Source of the DNA: Akkermansiaceae bacterium UBA2381
Lineage (GTDB): Bacteria > Verrucomicrobiota > Verrucomicrobiia > Verrucomicrobiales > DEV007
Length of the DNA: 64,000 bases
Assembly (NCBI GenBank): GCA_002344215.1
Contig: DDSV01000018.1
Span: 224,881-288,880, forward strand
Reading direction: 5' to 3'
Positions within the stretch are counted from its first letter, which is position 1. Each line of letters begins with the position of its first letter. Shown here in pieces: positions 51,547-60,253 of this stretch. A program made the translations under genes and the position numbers. The notes under the pieces were generated by a model that saw only the letters and a program-made list of their open reading frames with translations, made no database searches and was not told where the DNA came from.

Positions 51547-52854
51547 ATGGCAACTACATTTCGAATTCCCAGGCTGACAGATCAAGAAGCTGCAACGGCT
51601 CTTTTGAGCCTCGCCAGAGAGACGGCTCACATCTATCCGTTTCAGGCTGCAATAGACGTCCTAGGCGTTGGCGACCAAGAACTTCATAACGACAACCAGC
51701 TAGTTTCACCAGACTCTGATCTTGGGTTTCAATTGAATCTTCAGGCCGCTGTTGCTCGACACCTCTATCTGCGAGGGCCCCGAAATAGGCGGGTGATAGT
51801 GGTTGAGCGGAACTTTAATGAGCCGCTCGATACAGCGAGGATTGAGGACGGTTGGCAGGAGCATTTAACGGAAGAACAAAAGATCAAACTTCCTCGAATT
51901 ATGGCGCTTCTTGTGTCGCGCGGACGTTCGTTGTTAAAGGCACCTGAGGTGGATGCATCTCTCACCAGCGACCCGAGCTCGGCTTGGAGTAAATATAGGA
52001 ACGCCCAAACAAATATTCTAAGCAGCCTTCAACAAACCGCCGAACAAATCATTGTCGATGTTGCAAACAAGAATGCTGAGATTGATTTGCTTCGCGCCGA
52101 ACGATTTGAAAAGTTGGAAGAGCAACTTCGTTCCGAACTGCAAAGTGAACGAGAAAAGCTGCAGCAGTCTCACGATCAGCGGCTGGCAGAGCTTGAAAAG
52201 CGCCAGATGGAGCATGCTGAAAAGGAAGCGCAGTTCCTTACAAAAGAGGCCCGCTACGTTTCCAGGCAGAAGCAGGACGAACAGATTAAACAGGTTCAGG
52301 CATGGCTTGAGAATTGGGGTCTAACGAAAGGGACCAGCCGCAAGCGCTGGCCAATCACCGCCGCTTATGTATCCGCACTTTTGATTACCGGCGGTCTTAC
52401 ATTTTACGCAACGAGTCACAATTACGAATTGCTGAAAACAACGGACGACCTTGCGAAGCTCCAGTGGTGGCACTGGGTCGCGCTCGCTTCAAAATCCCTC
52501 TTTCCGCTAGCGGCGTTCACGACATTTATGATTTACTTCATTCGGTGGTCCTCCGCTTGGGCCAAGCAACATTCGGAAGAGGAGTTCAGAAACCGAACCC
52601 GGCTAATCGACATCGGCCGCTCCGGATGGCTTCTTGAGGCGGTTCGCGATGCTCAGGAGAATAAGGCGGAGATTCCGACCGACCTTCTCCGGGAACTCTC
52701 AAGGAACTTGTTCATAAATTCCTCGATGTCCGAATCTGATATTCATCCGACTGCAATCTCAGATGTGTTACTTCAGGGACTAACGTCGTTGCGCGTTAAG
52801 TCACCCGACGGCTCTGAAGTAGAGGCTTCACGCGCAAAGCCCCAGAAAAAGTGA
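51547..52854 (+). CDS. coiled-coil protein with two TM helices, unknown
   Basis: A 435-residue protein with no recognised family. Residues 1-150 form a globular part (FRIPRLTDQEAATALLSLAR, AVARHLYLRGPRNRRVIVVE). Residues 155-265 are a long coiled coil (DLLRAERFEKLEEQLRSELQ, QLEQ-type heptads, KRQMEHAEKEAQFLTKEARY). Two TM helices follow: WPITAAYVSALLITGGLTFY and SKSLFPLAAFTTFMIYFIRW, then a cytosolic C-terminus. ATG at 51547 is favoured over an in-frame ATG at 51529. It begins 151 bases after the SEFIR gene on the same strand. It could be a membrane sensor or effector of the same system. Composition is lower in GC than the core. Confidence 0.6.
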   Translation: MATTFRIPRLTDQEAATALLSLARETAHIYPFQAAIDVLGVGDQELHNDNQLVSPDSDLGFQLNLQAAVARHLYLRGPRNRRVIVVERNFNEPLDTARIEDGWQEHLTEEQKIKLPRIMALLVSRGRSLLKAPEVDASLTSDPSSAWSKYRNAQTNILSSLQQTAEQIIVDVANKNAEIDLLRAERFEKLEEQLRSELQSEREKLQQSHDQRLAELEKRQMEHAEKEAQFLTKEARYVSRQKQDEQIKQVQAWLENWGLTKGTSRKRWPITAAYVSALLITGGLTFYATSHNYELLKTTDDLAKLQWWHWVALASKSLFPLAAFTTFMIYFIRWSSAWAKQHSEEEFRNRTRLIDIGRSGWLLEAVRDAQENKAEIPTDLLRELSRNLFINSSMSESDIHPTAISDVLLQGLTSLRVKSPDGSEVEASRAKPQKK

Positions 52855-53010
52855 GGGAATCGCGCAGGCACTGAGTCAGTCAAAAGTTCTTGAGTTTCCA
52901 AATCCCCCCGACCCCGGCTTGAAGAACCTAAGACTGCATGAGCCACCCTCGCTCCCTGACTCGGTGAGCACACCCGACGAGCGTTTTGCTCCTGGGAATC
53001 CGATCTGCCG

Positions 53011-53811
53011 CTATTCCTTGAATACCGCCTTCCCTACCAGGGCGATCATGGGGACGGGCCCGATGTGGCGGCTGTCTCGTGAGTTGGCCCGGTTGTCGCC
53101 GAGGACGTAGCAGTGGTGATCGGGAATGGTGATCGGCGGAAGGTTGGTTTTGTCGGGTTGAACGCCGCTGACTTCCTGGATGGCTGCTCCGTTGAGGTGG
53201 ACGATGCCTTCCTTGATTTCCAAGGTATCCCCGGGCAGGGCGATGACCCGCTTCAGCCACGTCTGCCGGCGATTGCCGGGGTTGAGAAAGGCGACGAGGT
53301 CGTTGTGCTCCGGTTCGCGGTCGCGGTAGCTGTCCTTGCGGACGAAGGCTCTTTCGCCTTCGTCGAACGTGGGGCTCATTGAGCTGCCGGTCATGGCGAA
53401 GATGTGGAGAAAGTTTTCGCGAACGGAGAAGGCGAGGCCGGTGAGGAGGGGTAGCGTGAGGAAGATGAGGGCGACATAGACGGAGACACGATTGTAGTCT
53501 TTGAGGCGATAGTCTTCGCGGCTGGCGAGCGCCATTCGACGAGCGTCCCATGCAGAGTAGGCAGTTGGGATGATGGTGAGAATGGCGAAAGTGATGAAGA
53601 TAGTCTTCGGTGGGGCGGACTGGGTCGCGAGGAGGAATATGACTACGGCGATGAGAGCCGTGATTACACAGAGGTGAAGAAGGCCGCGACCAAGGGCACC
53701 GCAGTAAACCTGTCCGAGGCCCGGGAGGAAGAGCGAAAGGTTGATGGCGGTGGAGGCCTTCCGTTTGCTGACGGGGCCAAGGGCGAGTTCGTTTGAAGAG
53801 TCGGTGTTCAT
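53011..53811 (-). CDS. lepB: type I signal peptidase with extra N-terminal membrane helices
   Basis: A 266-residue signal peptidase I, which cleaves signal peptides of secreted proteins at the periplasmic face. Catalytic Ser144 is in TGSSMSPTF, and Lys187 in WLKRVIALPGD. GDNRANSRDSRHIGPV near the end is the conserved box D/E. Before the catalytic domain are about 130 residues with three or four hydrophobic segments (NLSLFLPGLGQVYCGALG, LCVITALIAVVIFLLAT, IFITFAILTIIPTAYSAWD, VYVALIFLTLPLLTGLAFS). The first resembles a TM2-type GLGQVYCG motif. It is the third gene after an ECF sigma factor on the same strand. The region 52855-53010 downstream has no gene. Confidence 0.88.
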   Translation of the reverse strand: MNTDSSNELALGPVSKRKASTAINLSLFLPGLGQVYCGALGRGLLHLCVITALIAVVIFLLATQSAPPKTIFITFAILTIIPTAYSAWDARRMALASREDYRLKDYNRVSVYVALIFLTLPLLTGLAFSVRENFLHIFAMTGSSMSPTFDEGERAFVRKDSYRDREPEHNDLVAFLNPGNRRQTWLKRVIALPGDTLEIKEGIVHLNGAAIQEVSGVQPDKTNLPPITIPDHHCYVLGDNRANSRDSRHIGPVPMIALVGKAVFKE

Positions 53812-53822
53812 GGTTTTTGGGT

Positions 53823-54044
53823 TTAGAAGACGAGGTGAACAATGAGGCTGAGTTTTCCGATGCCGGCGGCAAGGCAGGCGGCCGCGAGGAGCCGGGAGGG
53901 GCGCTCTGCTCCGGGTAATGGATGGACGATGGGCTGGGAGGCTTTCTGAATTTTCCCCATGACCGAGGGGGCGAGGTGCGCGGACAGGTCTTGCTTCCGC
54001 GCGGCAATCCAGAGGTCGAGTTCGTGATCGGATGACGTGGGCAT
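53823..54044 (-). CDS. small protein between ECF sigma factor and signal peptidase, possible anti-sigma
   Basis: A 73-residue protein. The first 50 residues are soluble (MPTSSDHELDLWIAARKQDL, SAHLAPSVMGKIQKASQPIV), the last 25 weakly hydrophobic (LLAAACLAAGIGKLSLIVHL). It lies three bases after the sigma gene and 11 bases ahead of the lepB gene. Position and layout suggest an anti-sigma factor, but no ZAS-type His-x3-Cys-x2-Cys is present, so this is inference only. Confidence 0.55.
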   Translation of the reverse strand: MPTSSDHELDLWIAARKQDLSAHLAPSVMGKIQKASQPIVHPLPGAERPSRLLAAACLAAGIGKLSLIVHLVF

Positions 54045-54047
54045 GGA

Positions 54048-54575
54048 TCAGTGGTGGTTGAGGCTGGTTTTGAGAAATTCACGGGCGCGGCTGACGCGGG
54101 ACTTGATGGTGCCGACGGTGGTGGATTCGATCTGGGCGGCTTCGCCGTAGGAGAGGCCTTCGAGAGCGACGAGAGTGAAGGCGCGCTTTTGCTTTCCGGG
54201 GAGTTGATGAAGGGCCTGGTCGAGGGTTCTCAGGCGCTCCCGGTGTTCGGGTTCGGCGGTGTCGGTGTATTGCTCGGGAGGTTCGGCAAAAAGAGTCGGG
54301 ACCTTCTTCTTGAGGGCATTGAGAGAGCGGCTGCGGGCGATCATGAAAAGCCAGGTGGAGAATCGGCTTCTTGCCGGATCGAAATCCTTGAGACGGCGAA
54401 AGGCTTCCACGAACACGATCTGGGTGAGGTCTTCGGCGTGGCGTCGTTGGTCATTCAAGAGAGTGGCAATCATACGGAGCAGGCGATCCTGGTAATGAAG
54501 AACAAGGTTTTCAAAGGCGTCGATCTCTCCGTCGACAATACGGCGGATGATCTGGAGTTCTTCGTCTTCGCTCAT
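54048..54575 (-). CDS. ECF RNA polymerase sigma factor
   Basis: A 175-residue sigma-70 factor of the extracytoplasmic function type. Region 2 is visible: RRIVDGEIDAFENLVLHYQD, then HAEDLTQIVFVEAFRRLKDF and RSRFSTWLFMIARSRSLNAL. Region 4 follows: TLDQALHQLPGKQKRAFTLV, ALEGLSYGEAAQIESTTVGT and IKSRVSRAREFLKT with its helix-turn-helix. It directs transcription of a set of stress or surface genes. The anti-sigma candidate and signal peptidase follow at 3 and 11 base spacing in the same operon, which suggests it may control protein secretion load. Confidence 0.92.
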   Translation of the reverse strand: MSEDEELQIIRRIVDGEIDAFENLVLHYQDRLLRMIATLLNDQRRHAEDLTQIVFVEAFRRLKDFDPARSRFSTWLFMIARSRSLNALKKKVPTLFAEPPEQYTDTAEPEHRERLRTLDQALHQLPGKQKRAFTLVALEGLSYGEAAQIESTTVGTIKSRVSRAREFLKTSLNHH

Positions 54576-54797
54576 TCGTTGTTCGGTGATGATACCGGTA
54601 GGGAAGGAAATGGTTCCATTTTTCTCACGCAGCGCTGGTCCCGGAATCCTGAATCATTCCACCGGCCTCCCGCTGATTCCCGCCATAGACGCGCGAAACC
54701 CATTTTGTATCTGTCCCTCAAATCCCCATTTTTTCATCGCGACGATCCATCTGAAAGGTGAGAGTCGAATCGTGCCGAAGGAGCCAATTTGAATGCG

Positions 54798-55556
54798 ATG
54801 AAGGCAAAGACGACCGGAGAAACTCAACCAGCAACCACCGCCGCCGTTCGCGAAAGCCTGCGGAGACTCTCGAATCGCGAGAAGGCTGAATTCTTTCCGC
54901 GCTTCTTCAAAAGCGATCCAGAGAATCGAAGCGAGGGCGATCTCTTTCTCGGGGTGACCGTCCCTGAGCAGCGTCTGGTGGCGCAGGCCTTTCGCGACCT
55001 GCCCCTCCCTGAACTGGAAAGGCTCCTTGCGGAAACAACCCACGAGTTTCGACTGACTGCCTTGATCATCCTCGTGAACCGGTTCACGAAGTCACGCGAC
55101 GTGGACGAAAAGAGGAGGCTGAAGGACTTCTATCTCGCCCACCTCGACGCGGTGAACTACTGGGACCTCGTCGATGTTTCCGCTCATAAAATTCTCGGCG
55201 AATGGCTCGTCGCTCTTCCGGCGGCCGAACGACTTTCCATCCTTGAACCTCTTGCCGACTCGACGGACTGGTGGCGGCAACGCGTCGCGGTCGTGGCCTG
55301 CTTTCCCCTGATCCGGCGTGCGGAGTTTGCGGAAATCCTCTGGCTCGCCGAAACCTTCATCGATCATCCTCACGATCTCATTCAAAAAGCGGTCGGCTGG
55401 ATGCTGCGGGAAGCCGGGAAACGGGACCTCGATGTCCTCCGCGTTTTTCTGCAAGAGCACGCGGCCGTCATGCCGCGCGTCATGCTTCGCTACTCCATCG
55501 AAAAGATGGCTCCAGAGGAGCGCGGCAAATGGCTCGGGATGAAAGAACGGAAGTGA
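54798..55556 (+). CDS. AlkD-like DNA alkylation repair protein
   Basis: A 252-residue protein of HEAT-like helical repeats resembling the AlkD family. Its conserved core is in AVNYWDLVDVSAHKILGEWL, with DSTDWWRQRVAVVACFPLIR and LIQKAVGWMLREAGKRDLDV. AlkD excises alkylated bases without flipping them. An in-frame TTG three codons earlier is less likely than ATG at 54798. It diverges from the ECF operon over about 220 bases and is followed by the palindromic repeat at 55613. Confidence 0.85.
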   Translation: MKAKTTGETQPATTAAVRESLRRLSNREKAEFFPRFFKSDPENRSEGDLFLGVTVPEQRLVAQAFRDLPLPELERLLAETTHEFRLTALIILVNRFTKSRDVDEKRRLKDFYLAHLDAVNYWDLVDVSAHKILGEWLVALPAAERLSILEPLADSTDWWRQRVAVVACFPLIRRAEFAEILWLAETFIDHPHDLIQKAVGWMLREAGKRDLDVLRVFLQEHAAVMPRVMLRYSIEKMAPEERGKWLGMKERK

Positions 55557-55612
55557 GGGCGGTCGTGGGGACGTCGATGTCGCCACCGGAGGCGGAAGGC
55601 CGTTAAACACCG

Positions 55613-55639
55613 CCCCCGACCGGGCCGGTCGGGGGCTAC
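55613..55639 (+). repeat. interspersed palindromic repeat, copy 2
   Basis: CCCCGACCGGGCCGGTCGGG followed by GGCTACC. It shares its core with copies at 23427-23452 and 63565-63590, with one extra G here. It lies in the gene-free gap 55557-55811. Confidence 0.7.
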
Positions 55640-55811
55640 CCTGGCTTGGCGGAGTCCAGGGCCGGTCAAAAGATCTTGAATCTCCGCGCCCGCAGTCACC
55701 CGACCATTTCCCAATTTTCCCCGAAATGAACGTCGAGGAACGAAAGCCTCCTGTCTACCCTCACCCCAACTCCCCGCTTGCCGGATCGCCGGGCCTGACT
55801 CAAACTAGGGC

Positions 55812-56027
55812 ATGTCCGACGCCAAGCCCATCGCTCCCCGCCGACGCAGTGCTTCGGCTGATGCGGCTCTGCGGGCGGAAATGGCGCGGATCGAGGCGAT
55901 GACGATCGAAGAACGGGTCAAGGCGGCGCTGTCTCTCCCGGAACGATTTGCGTGGCTCGCGCCGGCGCATCCACCCCAAAGCCCGACTCCCGATGCCCCC
56001 ATCCGCCCACCCCGAAGCAGAAGGTAA
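55812..56027 (+). CDS. small Arg/Ala-rich protein, first gene of nucleotidyltransferase module
   Basis: A 71-residue protein: MSDAKPIAPRRRSASADAAL, then RAEMARIEAMTIEERVKAAL and SLPERFAWLAP, with a Pro-rich end. The middle is a clear helical stretch (IEERVKAALSL). No family recognised by me. It overlaps the next gene by 35 bases, so the two are translationally coupled. Pairing of a short charged protein with a nucleotidyltransferase is seen in toxin-antitoxin-like modules; this could be the small partner. A diverged copy is at 49463. Confidence 0.65.
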   Translation: MSDAKPIAPRRRSASADAALRAEMARIEAMTIEERVKAALSLPERFAWLAPAHPPQSPTPDAPIRPPRSRR

Positions 56028-56559
56028 TCTACGGGCCGCTGAGCGGGTCGTTTCCCTGCTCTCCGACCACGGTGTTTCGGCTGTGGTGATCGGCGCGGTC
56101 GCTCTGGCGGCCCATCGCTACGTGCGCCACACCGAGGACATCGATCTCGGGGTCGATGCGGATTTGTCCAAGATGCGCACATTGACCGCAGCCTTGAATA
56201 CGGACGGATTCCAGGCCGAACTTCACGAGCCCGACGGCAACGACCCGCTCGGTGGGGTCATCGACATCCGGGGCGACTTCGGTCTCGTGCAGGTGGTGAG
56301 CTTCGCGGACCGTTTTCCCGCGGCGATTCGTGATGCCCTTGCCGGCGAGGTGGTCCCGATCCGGCCGGGAAGCGGGCTGCGTCTCGTGCCCCTGGCGCAG
56401 CTCGTCGCCTTAAAGCTCTACGCAGGAGGGCTGGGATCGAAGGCGGACATAGTCGAGCTCTTGCGTCGCAATCCAGAAGCGGATCTCGATGTCATCCGCG
56501 CGACCTGCCGCCGCTACCGGCTACGGGGTCTGGAGGCAATTCTCGCGGAGCTGGATTGA
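55993..56559 (+). CDS. nucleotidyltransferase-fold protein, second gene of module
   Basis: A 188-residue protein of the DNA polymerase beta-like nucleotidyltransferase fold, related to the AbiEii/DUF1814 kind. The signature is VVIGAVALAAHRYVRHTEDI DLGVD (G-x10-12-D-x-D-type), followed by DPLGGVIDIRG, RDALAGEVVPIRPGSGLRLV and LAQLVALKLYAGGLGSKADI. The expected Gly-Ser is Gly-Ala here, a relaxed site. Known relatives include nucleotidyltransferase toxins and MntA-type antitoxins. The ATG at 55993 lies inside the upstream gene; an earlier in-frame start at 55948 gives an arginine-rich lead. Confidence 0.75.
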   Translation: MPPSAHPEAEGNLRAAERVVSLLSDHGVSAVVIGAVALAAHRYVRHTEDIDLGVDADLSKMRTLTAALNTDGFQAELHEPDGNDPLGGVIDIRGDFGLVQVVSFADRFPAAIRDALAGEVVPIRPGSGLRLVPLAQLVALKLYAGGLGSKADIVELLRRNPEADLDVIRATCRRYRLRGLEAILAELD

Positions 56560-56674
56560 GGCTTTTCGATCATCGTGAATCTCATGGCGGGCAACCTGAA
56601 AATCGAACGCCTCTCCCCGGCGCCTCCGGGCCAGCGAGTCCAGGGTTGATGCCTCTATCGGAACAACCGCTGGG

Positions 56675-56926
56675 ATGGCGAATGTCCCCAACAGGAGGAC
56701 GAACTCGGCTTTCCTCGTCTATGCCGACAAGGACTCTGCCTACGCCGCCCTCGCCCGCGAACTGCGTCTCCGTCTTGAACATTTCGAGGCCGGAAAATGG
56801 CAGGGCGGGGAGCTCGAGACCGGGTGGTATCCGATGGAGGTGACGCTGTTCGACGACGGCCACCTGTGGGGTGCGGCCGATAGCGAACAGTGGCCGTCGG
56901 GGAGGATCGAAGAGGTGGATCATTGA
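56675..56926 (+). CDS. small hypothetical protein, third gene of module
   Basis: An 83-residue protein: MANVPNRRTNSAFLVYADKD, RELRLRLEHFEAGKWQGGEL, LWGAADSEQWPSGRIEEVDH. It has an amphipathic helix then a beta-like segment and no recognised family. It starts 115 bases after the nucleotidyltransferase gene. The last codons and following 40 bases match the tail of the collapsed module copy near 49740, which shows they belong to one duplicated unit. Confidence 0.5.
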   Translation: MANVPNRRTNSAFLVYADKDSAYAALARELRLRLEHFEAGKWQGGELETGWYPMEVTLFDDGHLWGAADSEQWPSGRIEEVDH

Positions 56927-57312
56927 AAGTTTAGATTCCGGCACTCAACAAGTAAGGTGGTAGTCGACCCATCACCTGCCCCGGAAAAGAACAACGCCGT
57001 GCCGGTGCGAAACCTCAACGCCGGGAGAATGAAACCGGAAGTTCCGAGCCTTGAATAATCAATTTCCTCCGCGCCTCGATCCTAACTTAACAACAAAACA
57101 ACCAGCTCACCCGAATCACGAACGAGCACTTCGACGTGGCAGCAACGAGAGAGGCCCAAAGGAAAATCTTCTGCCGCGTCTGAACGTACTTAAAGCGGCA
57201 GTCGCAAGCGATTGATTTTGTTCCATTTGGGACAAAGGGGAGGCGGTCCTGTATCTCGCGTTGCTTCCTATCGGTTACTTGACTTTTCCGCGATGAGCCA
57301 TTCTTTTCACGG
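56927..57312. other. 386-base gene-free stretch before tpsA
   Basis: The first 36 bases are the module tail shared with 49742-49783. The remainder shows no gene. A TTGACT at 57278 could be a -35 element but no fitting -10 is seen, so the promoter for tpsA is not assigned. Confidence 0.6.
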
Positions 57313-60225
57313 ATGAAGCAGGATCTCTTCCGCCGTGTCACCGCGTTATTCTGCATCGTTCTGTTGTTCTTTTCCTCGGCGGGAATGAGTCTCCTCTGGG
57401 CCAATCCGACGGGTGCGGCTCCCATCACGGGCACGGTCAATTTTTCTTCGGCTGGTAACACTCTTACGGTGAACCAGCTCAGCACCAACGCGATCATTAA
57501 CTGGAATGATTTCTCCATCAACGCCGGAGAGACGACCAACTTCAATCTTCCCGACGCCAGTGGTGCCACGCTCAACCGGGTGACCGGTGCGGTCGCTTCG
57601 ACCATCGCCGGTAACCTCAACAGCAACGGGCGGCTCTTCCTCATCAATCCGAATGGCGTGATCGTGAGCAACTCCGGAATCATCAATACCGCGGGTTTTC
57701 TGGCCTCCACCCGCGATATGACCGATGCTGACTTTCTCGACGGTGGAGCCTACACTCTCGACGGGAATGGCTCAGCCGGGATTGATGTCCGATTCGGATC
57801 TTCCATCTCCGCTTCCTCCGGTGACATCATCCTCGTGGGCCAGCGAATCACCAACTCCGGCAACCTCAGTGCTCCGAACGGCGTCGCGGGACTCGCTGCC
57901 GGCAGACAGATCGTCTACACTCCCGGGGGCAACGAGGTTCTTCGTGTCGTGTCGGGGATCACCGAGGGCGGGCTGGGCGTCAACCAGACGGGCGTCATCA
58001 ATGCGGCTCAAGCGGAACTCAAAGCCGCCGGTGGCAATGTCTACGCCCTCGCCGTGAGCGCCCGCGGAACCGTCGCCGCTCAGGGCACGACAACTCGCAA
58101 CGGGCGTATTCTTCTCACGGCCAACAATGGCAATGTCGAGGTCGGCGGGAATCTCAGCGCCCGTGACAGCGACAACAGTGGCGGACAGATCTCGACAGTG
58201 GGATCCGGCAACACCCGTCCCGCCGAAACCATCGTCGCCACTGAAGGCAGCCTGAGCACCGGAGGCGGCAGCCGCAGTTCGATCTCCCTCAGCAGCCTCA
58301 ATCACACGCGTGTCTTCGGTACCTTGAACACTCCGGGAGGCACCGTCAACCTCAGTGCCGGTGGCGCGCTCGATTACCGGGGGGCGACTACCGCCGCCAC
58401 CATCAATGCCTCCGTCAGGGCCGACACGACCATCGGGGATGTCGCTGATTTGGGACCCGGCGATGAAGTCCTCTTCGGCGATCCGATCACCAGCCAGATC
58501 GACGTCGATACCCTGCGCTTATCCAGTGCCACTAACATCTTTGTCTCCAGTTTCGGGGATTTGACGGTGCGGGATCGACTGTCTACTTTTGACCCGATCA
58601 ATTTTAATCTAAGCGCGGATCGCGATCTCACTTTCAACGATCAGGTCAGCTCGGCCGGCAACCTCGATCTGCGGGCTGGTCGGGCAATCACGATCAACGA
58701 TGGTCTGAATACCGACGGTACCGGTTCCGATATATTTTTACGCAGCGGCAGCACCACAACCATCGGTGCGCAGGGTCTCATCACCACAGCCGAAGGCAAT
58801 ATCATCATCTCCACCAGCGGTGGTTTCATTAACAACCGGTCTCTGGGCAGCCACCTGGCACTGCAGGCCGGACAATTCGGGGACGGGCGGTGGATCATTT
58901 ATGCCCCGACTCCCGCGTCCGTGAAGCTTGGCGGACTCACCCCCACGGTGGAGGCTTACAGTACCGCCCCGATTCAAACCCCGGGTGCCCTCCCTGTTTC
59001 CCTTGCGGATGGCCCCAATGCCCTGATTTTTGCCTCAAGTGACCCTCGCTTTGTCAGCGCGGATGTCGCGGGCGGGTTCACGGGCGATGGAGAGGAGTCG
59101 CTCAACCCGATACTTGAGTTGCCTGTTGACACCAGTTTAATCTCCCGTCCTCCCTCTTCCTCCACGTCCCCCACGGCTCATCCCGGTACTCTCAATCCCG
59201 CCGGTGAAACGGTCGCCCAAAGAGACGCCCGCCTCAAAGCCGAAGCGATCATCCTCCAGCTCGTCGGACTGCCTACTCCCGGTAATGCCGGCGCGGACTT
59301 CTTCCCCATTGTCTTCAACGCGCTCGCCGCCCTCCTCGGGCCCAATGCCACCCAGGCGGATATGGCGCTCTTCCTCGCCTCACTGGCCACGAATGAGGAG
59401 GCCAGGTTTCTATTGGCGGGCCAGTTGACGGCGACAACGATGGGACTCATCAAGTCCACCAACCGCACCCCGACGGAGGTGGCTTTTTTGAATCATATTG
59501 CGTCGAAGATGGGGGGTCTCCAGCTTGAGATGGCGGAGAAGACCATCGCGGAATACGAGCAGTACAAGGTTGACCGATTCGAATCGCACCTCAACAGCTT
59601 CAGTGTTCTGTTAGACCCCATCGGGAAGGGTTATGAAGCGGGGACGATTGTTGGCATTTTAAGCGATGGAAACCAGGCTCAACTGTCCGCAGGGGAACGT
59701 TGGGGAGTATCCATCAGCGCCGGATTTGTCGGAGGATTGCCCTTTGCCATTTCGGGAGCAACCTCAGTAGTTGCGGCAGCCAACGGCGTTGCCCTGGGCA
59801 ACGCCGCTATGGCCGCTCAATCGGTTGTCACCGGCGCGGCCAGCGCGGCCACGGGCGGGGCAAGCAGTGCCGCCGCCGGGGGTGCCATCGCGACAAAAAT
59901 CACGGCCGGAGCCGTGGCGGGCCCTGTCGTTATTATTGTGGTCGCGATCATGGCTATTGTGATGCAGTCAATCGAAGTCGGCAAAATCGTGGAACTGGAG
60001 AAGGCGATGAAAGAAGCCCTCGTGAGCGCCCGGGAGGGATTCGACTTTAACGATTACCTCGGGAGCGAAACGGAAGAGGCTTTTCTGCAGGAAATGTTGA
60101 ACTACCAGTTTGGCATCAGCCCGGCTCTTTTCGCGGAGGGCTTGTCCGGCACCTCCGACATCACCACCCTGCCCAACGGTAATCTGTTGATCAACGGGTT
60201 GGAGGTCATCACAAACAGACCGTAG
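57313..60225 (+). CDS. two-partner secretion exoprotein (TpsA, filamentous haemagglutinin type)
   Basis: A 970-residue exported protein. The signal peptide MKQDLFRRVTALFCIVLLFF leads into a TPS/haemagglutination-activity domain (residues 35-170): TVNFSSAGNTLTVNQLSTNA, IINWNDFSINAGETTNFNLP, LNRVTG and LFLINPNGVIVSNSG, with the NPNG signature. Beta-helix-type repeats follow up to about residue 600 (NAAQAELKAAGGNVYALAVS, RNGRILLTANNGNVEVGGNL). The last 370 residues are different: an Ala/Thr-rich low-complexity stretch, then a strongly hydrophobic GPVVIIVVAIMAIVM segment near residue 880 and an acidic end, which is unusual for TpsA. The TpsB gene follows by 28 bases. Confidence 0.88.
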   Translation: MKQDLFRRVTALFCIVLLFFSSAGMSLLWANPTGAAPITGTVNFSSAGNTLTVNQLSTNAIINWNDFSINAGETTNFNLPDASGATLNRVTGAVASTIAGNLNSNGRLFLINPNGVIVSNSGIINTAGFLASTRDMTDADFLDGGAYTLDGNGSAGIDVRFGSSISASSGDIILVGQRITNSGNLSAPNGVAGLAAGRQIVYTPGGNEVLRVVSGITEGGLGVNQTGVINAAQAELKAAGGNVYALAVSARGTVAAQGTTTRNGRILLTANNGNVEVGGNLSARDSDNSGGQISTVGSGNTRPAETIVATEGSLSTGGGSRSSISLSSLNHTRVFGTLNTPGGTVNLSAGGALDYRGATTAATINASVRADTTIGDVADLGPGDEVLFGDPITSQIDVDTLRLSSATNIFVSSFGDLTVRDRLSTFDPINFNLSADRDLTFNDQVSSAGNLDLRAGRAITINDGLNTDGTGSDIFLRSGSTTTIGAQGLITTAEGNIIISTSGGFINNRSLGSHLALQAGQFGDGRWIIYAPTPASVKLGGLTPTVEAYSTAPIQTPGALPVSLADGPNALIFASSDPRFVSADVAGGFTGDGEESLNPILELPVDTSLISRPPSSSTSPTAHPGTLNPAGETVAQRDARLKAEAIILQLVGLPTPGNAGADFFPIVFNALAALLGPNATQADMALFLASLATNEEARFLLAGQLTATTMGLIKSTNRTPTEVAFLNHIASKMGGLQLEMAEKTIAEYEQYKVDRFESHLNSFSVLLDPIGKGYEAGTIVGILSDGNQAQLSAGERWGVSISAGFVGGLPFAISGATSVVAAANGVALGNAAMAAQSVVTGAASAATGGASSAAAGGAIATKITAGAVAGPVVIIVVAIMAIVMQSIEVGKIVELEKAMKEALVSAREGFDFNDYLGSETEEAFLQEMLNYQFGISPALFAEGLSGTSDITTLPNGNLLINGLEVITNRP

Positions 60226-60253
60226 CCCAACCCGTTCACCTCTGCATTTCCTC

